NCBI GenBank assembly: GCA_016650355.1
Contig: JAENVX010000200.1
Span: forward strand, 1 to 9,273
Direction: 5' to 3'
Length of the DNA: 9,273 bases
Origin: Bacteroidia bacterium
GTDB lineage: Bacteria; Bacteroidota; Bacteroidia; Cytophagales; Cyclobacteriaceae
The stretch's first letter is position 1, and each line of letters begins with the position of its first letter. Positions 6,617 through 9,273 of this stretch are shown here, piece after piece. The notes under the pieces were generated by a model that saw only the letters and a list, made by a program, of their open reading frames with translations, was not told the DNA's origin and made no database searches. Position numbers and translations under genes: made by a program.

Positions 6617-8245
6617 ATGAAAATAATGAGGCTTGTTTTTTTGATAGTGGCAATTATGGCCTGTTACAAACAATTGTTGGGACAGGCGAAAATGAGAAAG
6701 TTGCCTAACCCCGTTAATCATCCATCCATCAATGTCTCTGCTCCTTTTGTGAGTCTGGATGGAAACTCCATGATTTTTATCGCAGATAATGCGGAGGATA
6801 ACATGCTAACTATGAATTTCACTTCTAGGGAGGGTGTGAATTGGAAGCAGCCAGTAATGATGTCAAAAACTGTTAATTCAAAATTAAATTTTCTCAAAGG
6901 ATTTGCCCTAGCTGCGGATGGGAAAACCTTGTATTTAACAAATCAGAAGTTTGGTGGTATTGGAGGGTTTGATATTCTTGTCAGTGAGCTTAAAGGTGCT
7001 TTCTGGTCAGAGCCTATAAATATTGGAGCGCCTGTTAATTCTAAACTTCATGACGGATGTCCATCGGTAACAGTCGATGGCAATACACTCTATTTCATGA
7101 GGTGTGAAAAAATGGATGTCAACAAAGCGGACAATTGCAAGCTCATGGTGGTAAAGAAAAAACCAACAGGCCGGTGGGATGAGCCCGTAGAACTTCCCGC
7201 GTCTATCAATACAGGCAATTCGCAGGTGCCGCGTATAATGGGTGACGGTGAAACCCTTATCTTTTCTTCCAACAAATTTGGAGGTAACAAAGGAGGAATG
7301 GATTTATATATGACTCGACTGAAGGGCAATCAATGGAGTACCCCAGTGGCTCTTGATTTTGCAAACTCAACCATTGATGATCAATATGTTAGCGCATCGT
7401 CATTGAGTCGCTATTTGATGAAAGATGCCCCAGGGCAGAGAACATCAGAAATTATTGAACTACTTTTTCCCGCAGACAAAAAGCCTATAGGATTAATGAA
7501 AGTGGAGGGAAAAATATCAGGATTAGAAAATTCCTCATCGGCTTATATAGCAGTGTTCAATCAAAAAGATCAAAGCAGGGCTTTTAATGGAAGGCCGTTA
7601 TCGGATGGCTCTTTCGTAGTGTATATGAAGGAAGGTGAGGTTTATGATTTGTCTGTGGAGCCAGAACAGGATAACTATACCTTTTATTCAAAACAATTTG
7701 ATGTGACAGGTGATAGGTTGTCATCTTTAGAAAAAATTGATGTAATCCTTAAGAAAATTTCCTTCGGTGATGAAATAGAATTACCAAGCTTATCCTTTGA
7801 CCCTTATACAAAAACGATATCTTCAAGATCAGCACAAGAGTTGAGAAGAGTGGTGCGCCTGATTAAAGGAAATGCTTCTTATAAATTTAATATAGACGTG
7901 ACGTTGTTTGGGCTTCAACAAGACTCAGTACAATCCAATCCTGACCTGTCTGAAATTCGGAGAGACACCACCCATACTTTGGTAATGGATAGTATAGTTA
8001 CACAAGTGATTGCAAACGACAGCCTCTCAACCACGGTGGATTCTGTTACTACTGTAACGCGCGATTCCATTGCGGTGAAAGTAATGTATCATAATGATCG
8101 AACAGCCCAGCAAGCAGAGTCTGTTAGATCTTATTTAATTGCACAGGGTATTTTGCAAGACAATCTAACAACTTCCTTTAATGCAATTGTGGAAGCATTA
8201 CCTGAAAATAAAAGAACAAAAGTTAAGCTTATTGTGCGGCAGTAA
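6617..8245 (+). CDS. Secreted PD40 beta-propeller protein with regulatory-like domain and degenerate OmpA-like C-terminus
   Basis: A 542-aa exported protein. The N-terminus is a Sec signal; 'IMAC' at 13-16 is a poor lipobox and cleavage near 'LLGQ' (20-23) is more likely, though lipidation is possible. Residues about 40-285 carry PD40/WD40-like propeller blades, each with a '[D]GxxLYF' core: 48-55, 101-108 ('DGKTLYLT'), 154-161 ('DGNTLYFM') and 210-217 ('DGETLIFS'), with the 'KFGGxxGGxD' signature at 111-119 and 220-229. Residues about 293-375 look like a carboxypeptidase-regulatory-like beta domain. Residues 391-542 resemble OmpA-C ('LSFDPYTKTISSRSAQEL' ... 'AESVRSYLIAQGI'), but without GHTD and with a 58-residue insert. 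The order propeller, regulatory domain, OmpA-like is shared with PorE of the type IX secretion system and many other Bacteroidota envelope proteins. No partner genes point to T9SS here. Function unknown. Confidence 0.85.
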   Translation: MKIMRLVFLIVAIMACYKQLLGQAKMRKLPNPVNHPSINVSAPFVSLDGNSMIFIADNAEDNMLTMNFTSREGVNWKQPVMMSKTVNSKLNFLKGFALAADGKTLYLTNQKFGGIGGFDILVSELKGAFWSEPINIGAPVNSKLHDGCPSVTVDGNTLYFMRCEKMDVNKADNCKLMVVKKKPTGRWDEPVELPASINTGNSQVPRIMGDGETLIFSSNKFGGNKGGMDLYMTRLKGNQWSTPVALDFANSTIDDQYVSASSLSRYLMKDAPGQRTSEIIELLFPADKKPIGLMKVEGKISGLENSSSAYIAVFNQKDQSRAFNGRPLSDGSFVVYMKEGEVYDLSVEPEQDNYTFYSKQFDVTGDRLSSLEKIDVILKKISFGDEIELPSLSFDPYTKTISSRSAQELRRVVRLIKGNASYKFNIDVTLFGLQQDSVQSNPDLSEIRRDTTHTLVMDSIVTQVIANDSLSTTVDSVTTVTRDSIAVKVMYHNDRTAQQAESVRSYLIAQGILQDNLTTSFNAIVEALPENKRTKVKLIVRQ

Positions 8246-8792
8246 AAGGAATTGATACTAACGTTTTGTCCCAGATTAGTAGTAGTTCTTGTTCTGTGCC
8301 AACATTTTCAATTGCTATGGTAAACTGTTCTAACTCCTTATCCTGAATCAAAGCATGCGCATCAACCAAGAGTACATCATTTTTAGAATCTCGGTTGGCT
8401 TCACCATTTGAAATTCCCCACTGACCATACTCTGAGTTAAATATAATTGTCCAGGTTTGTTCATTTGGAATTGACCAGAGCGTGTATTTACCTGCTTTAA
8501 GAGTTTTGCCCTTAAATAAAAGATCTTTATTCGTTTCAAAAATGGAAGCCTCATTCGCTCCCGTACGCCAAACTTTGCCATAAGGAACTAGTCCACCAAA
8601 TATTTCTCTGCCCTTTTTAAACGGACGGTTATAGTAAATGTGGATGAGTAAATTGTTGGCTTCATAGGTAACATCGGCTTCAGGACTGTGGGATTTCGTA
8701 TTGTATAAATAGATTTCCCAGGCTCCAATTATCAATAAAACAATGATTCCAAGGGTGATCAGGAAATTTTTCATATTAATTCTAAGCGACAT
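8229..8792 (-). CDS. Membrane-anchored DUF2911 protein
   Basis: A 187-aa protein with an N-terminal transmembrane or uncleaved signal segment (about residues 9-29, 'FLITLGIIVLLIIGAWEIYLY') and a periplasmic DUF2911 domain (Pfam PF11138). Recognisable family motifs are 'YNRPFKKGREIFGGLVPYGK' (about 54-73), 'VWRTGANEAS' (74-83), 'KTLKAGKYTLWSIPN' (95-109) and 'WTIIFNSEYGQWG' (113-125). The biochemical role of DUF2911 is unknown; members are common as exported proteins in Bacteroidota. Two starts are possible: ATG at 8790-8792 and an in-frame ATG at 8772-8774 that gives a more typical 'MKNFLITLG' N-terminus of 181 aa. The leader of both is A/T-rich, so sequence alone does not decide. The last 17 bp of coding sequence overlap, on the opposite strand, the end of the PD40/OmpA-like gene. 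Confidence 0.9.
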   Translation of the reverse strand: MSLRINMKNFLITLGIIVLLIIGAWEIYLYNTKSHSPEADVTYEANNLLIHIYYNRPFKKGREIFGGLVPYGKVWRTGANEASIFETNKDLLFKGKTLKAGKYTLWSIPNEQTWTIIFNSEYGQWGISNGEANRDSKNDVLLVDAHALIQDKELEQFTIAIENVGTEQELLLIWDKTLVSIPFTAAQ

Positions 8793-8963
8793 TATTTAAA
8801 CTGCCTGCAAAGGAAAAGGGTTGCAACTTCTTAATTTTTAGTTTAGCATCATTATTTTACTTGAAGAAAGGCAGAATCAGGCAATCCTTTACTGATAAAT
8901 ACTCCTTCTCCCTATCATTATTACTAAATGGTTTGTTAATTTGCCTTACTTAAGATAAAAATT
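8793..8963. promoter_or_regulatory. Divergent intergenic region between DUF2911 and the 35-aa protein gene
   Basis: The 171-nt region has no open frame worth calling and should contain both divergent promoters. TTAATTTG at 8936-8943 on the plus strand matches the TAnnTTTG -7 element at five of six fixed positions. It would start transcription roughly 14 nt before the small ORF, but no TTTG box is seen at the right distance upstream. No clear promoter was identified for the DUF2911 side, and no hairpin with a T-run was found. Confidence 0.25.
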
Positions 8964-9071
8964 ATGATGGTTTTTGGAGTTGTAATCGCCCTTTTTGTGC
9001 TAGCCATAGTTTCTGTTTGGCTTTTCCCAAATAAATCAGTTAGCGATAACGAGCACGACATAAAGCATTAA
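8964..9071 (+). CDS. Small single-pass membrane protein (35 aa), unknown function
   Basis: An ATG-ATG start opens a 35-residue frame: Met-Met, then a strongly hydrophobic segment (residues 3-21, 'VFGVVIALFVLAIVSVWLF'), a 'PNK' turn, and a short polar, acidic and His-containing tail ('SVSDNEHDIKH'). This is the pattern of a real small inner-membrane protein rather than a chance frame: a hydrophobic helix followed by a charged tail, an A-rich leader, and a stop codon that overlaps the Shine-Dalgarno-like sequence of the next gene. It ends 11 nt before the LOG-family start and is probably co-transcribed and perhaps translationally coupled with it. I do not recognise the family. It is short enough to be missed by standard gene callers. 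Confidence 0.6.
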   Translation: MMVFGVVIALFVLAIVSVWLFPNKSVSDNEHDIKH

Positions 9072-9077
9072 GGAAGG
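9070..9077 (+). promoter_or_regulatory. Shine-Dalgarno-like site for the LOG-family gene
   Basis: AAGGAAGG lies 5 nt before the ATG at 9083, a purine run close to the anti-Shine-Dalgarno complement. It stands out because the other genes in the window have A-rich leaders without such a site, as is common in Bacteroidota. It overlaps the TAA stop (9069-9071) of the upstream small ORF and supports the chosen start. Confidence 0.45.
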
Positions 9078-9082
9078 CAACA

Positions 9083-9273
9083 ATGAATGTTTGCGTTTTC
9101 TGTGGATCTGGCGTAGGCCATGATCCAGTGTATGCCGCAGCGGCAAAAGAATTGGCAACATTATTTTGTAAAACAAATACAACACTGGTTTACGGAGGCG
9201 GAAACATTGGCCTCATGGGGATTCTGGCTGACGAAGTCTTGAAAAACCAAGGGAACGTGATTGGCATAATTCC
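9083..9273 (+). CDS. LOG-family protein (TIGR00730, lysine decarboxylase-like fold), 3' end outside window
   Basis: The first 63 codons of a LOG-family protein, truncated by the window edge. The N-terminus 'MNVCVFCGSG' is the family's nucleotide-binding strand, followed by 'DPVYAAAAKELATLF', 'TLVYGGGNIGLMGILADEVL' around residues 35-54, and 'GNVIGIIP' (57-64). Well-characterised members are cytokinin riboside 5'-monophosphate phosphoribohydrolases, which cleave the N-glycosidic bond of nucleoside monophosphates; many bacterial members act on AMP or similar nucleotides. The diagnostic 'PGGxGTxxE' active-site motif lies beyond the window, so activity cannot be judged. The ATG is preceded by a Shine-Dalgarno-like site. 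The gene follows the 35-aa membrane protein gene by 11 nt. Confidence 0.9.
   Translation, partial: MNVCVFCGSGVGHDPVYAAAAKELATLFCKTNTTLVYGGGNIGLMGILADEVLKNQGNVIGII

Noticed and set aside
6617..6664. Lipoprotein signal (IMAC at residues 13-16)
   Set aside because: Met at -2 is outside the usual lipobox, the hydrophobic core before Cys is short, and a normal signal-peptidase-I-type end follows at LLGQ; kept only as an alternative.
7090..7329. 79-codon minus-strand open frame
   Set aside because: Antisense shadow of the PD40 propeller region, whose blades are well conserved in the other frame.
6617..8245. PorE (type IX secretion) assignment for the PD40/OmpA-like protein
   Set aside because: Domain order is similar, but there is no N-terminal TPR, the OmpA-like domain is degenerate and no T9SS genes are nearby; the broader call is safer.

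Overview
This window looks like ordinary chromosomal DNA from a Bacteroidota bacterium, most likely of the order Cytophagales. The evidence is a fused MurF-Alr cell-wall enzyme, a long-form IspH, secreted proteins of families common in this phylum (DUF1080, DUF2911, PD40 propeller with an OmpA-like tail), moderately AT-rich DNA, A-rich rather than Shine-Dalgarno leaders on most genes, and a match to the Bacteroidota -7 promoter element TAnnTTTG. The assignment rests on gene content and is an inference.

Layout. Positions 1-1237, minus strand: a two-gene unit with a secreted DUF1080 (3-keto-disaccharide hydrolase family) protein followed 17 nt later by a Tat-exported phosphotriesterase-family metallohydrolase that runs off the left edge. 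Divergent from it is ispH (isoprenoid synthesis), whose conserved N-terminus extends upstream of any ATG, GTG or TTG. Convergent with ispH is a minus-strand pair, csaA then murF-alr (8 nt apart). A short secreted protein of unknown function diverges from csaA and converges on a stand-alone HisA-family gene. A secreted PD40 propeller/OmpA-like protein diverges from the hisA-like gene. Its 3' end overlaps by 17 bp that of a convergent membrane-anchored DUF2911 gene. At the right edge a 35-aa membrane protein gene leads into the start of a LOG-family gene.

Functions fall into core metabolism (IspH, MurF-Alr, HisA-like, LOG) and envelope or periplasmic proteins (DUF1080, phosphotriesterase-like, PD40/OmpA-like, DUF2911, the 121-aa protein). 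No mobile element, CRISPR array, tRNA, rRNA or obvious defence system was seen, and nothing amounts to a clearly new multi-gene system. The items most worth checking are the apparent ATC start of ispH, the HisA homologue whose first catalytic Asp is Ala, the OmpA-like tail that appears to have lost its peptidoglycan-binding residues and carries a Ser/Thr/Asp-rich insert, and two small unrecognised proteins (121 aa and 35 aa).
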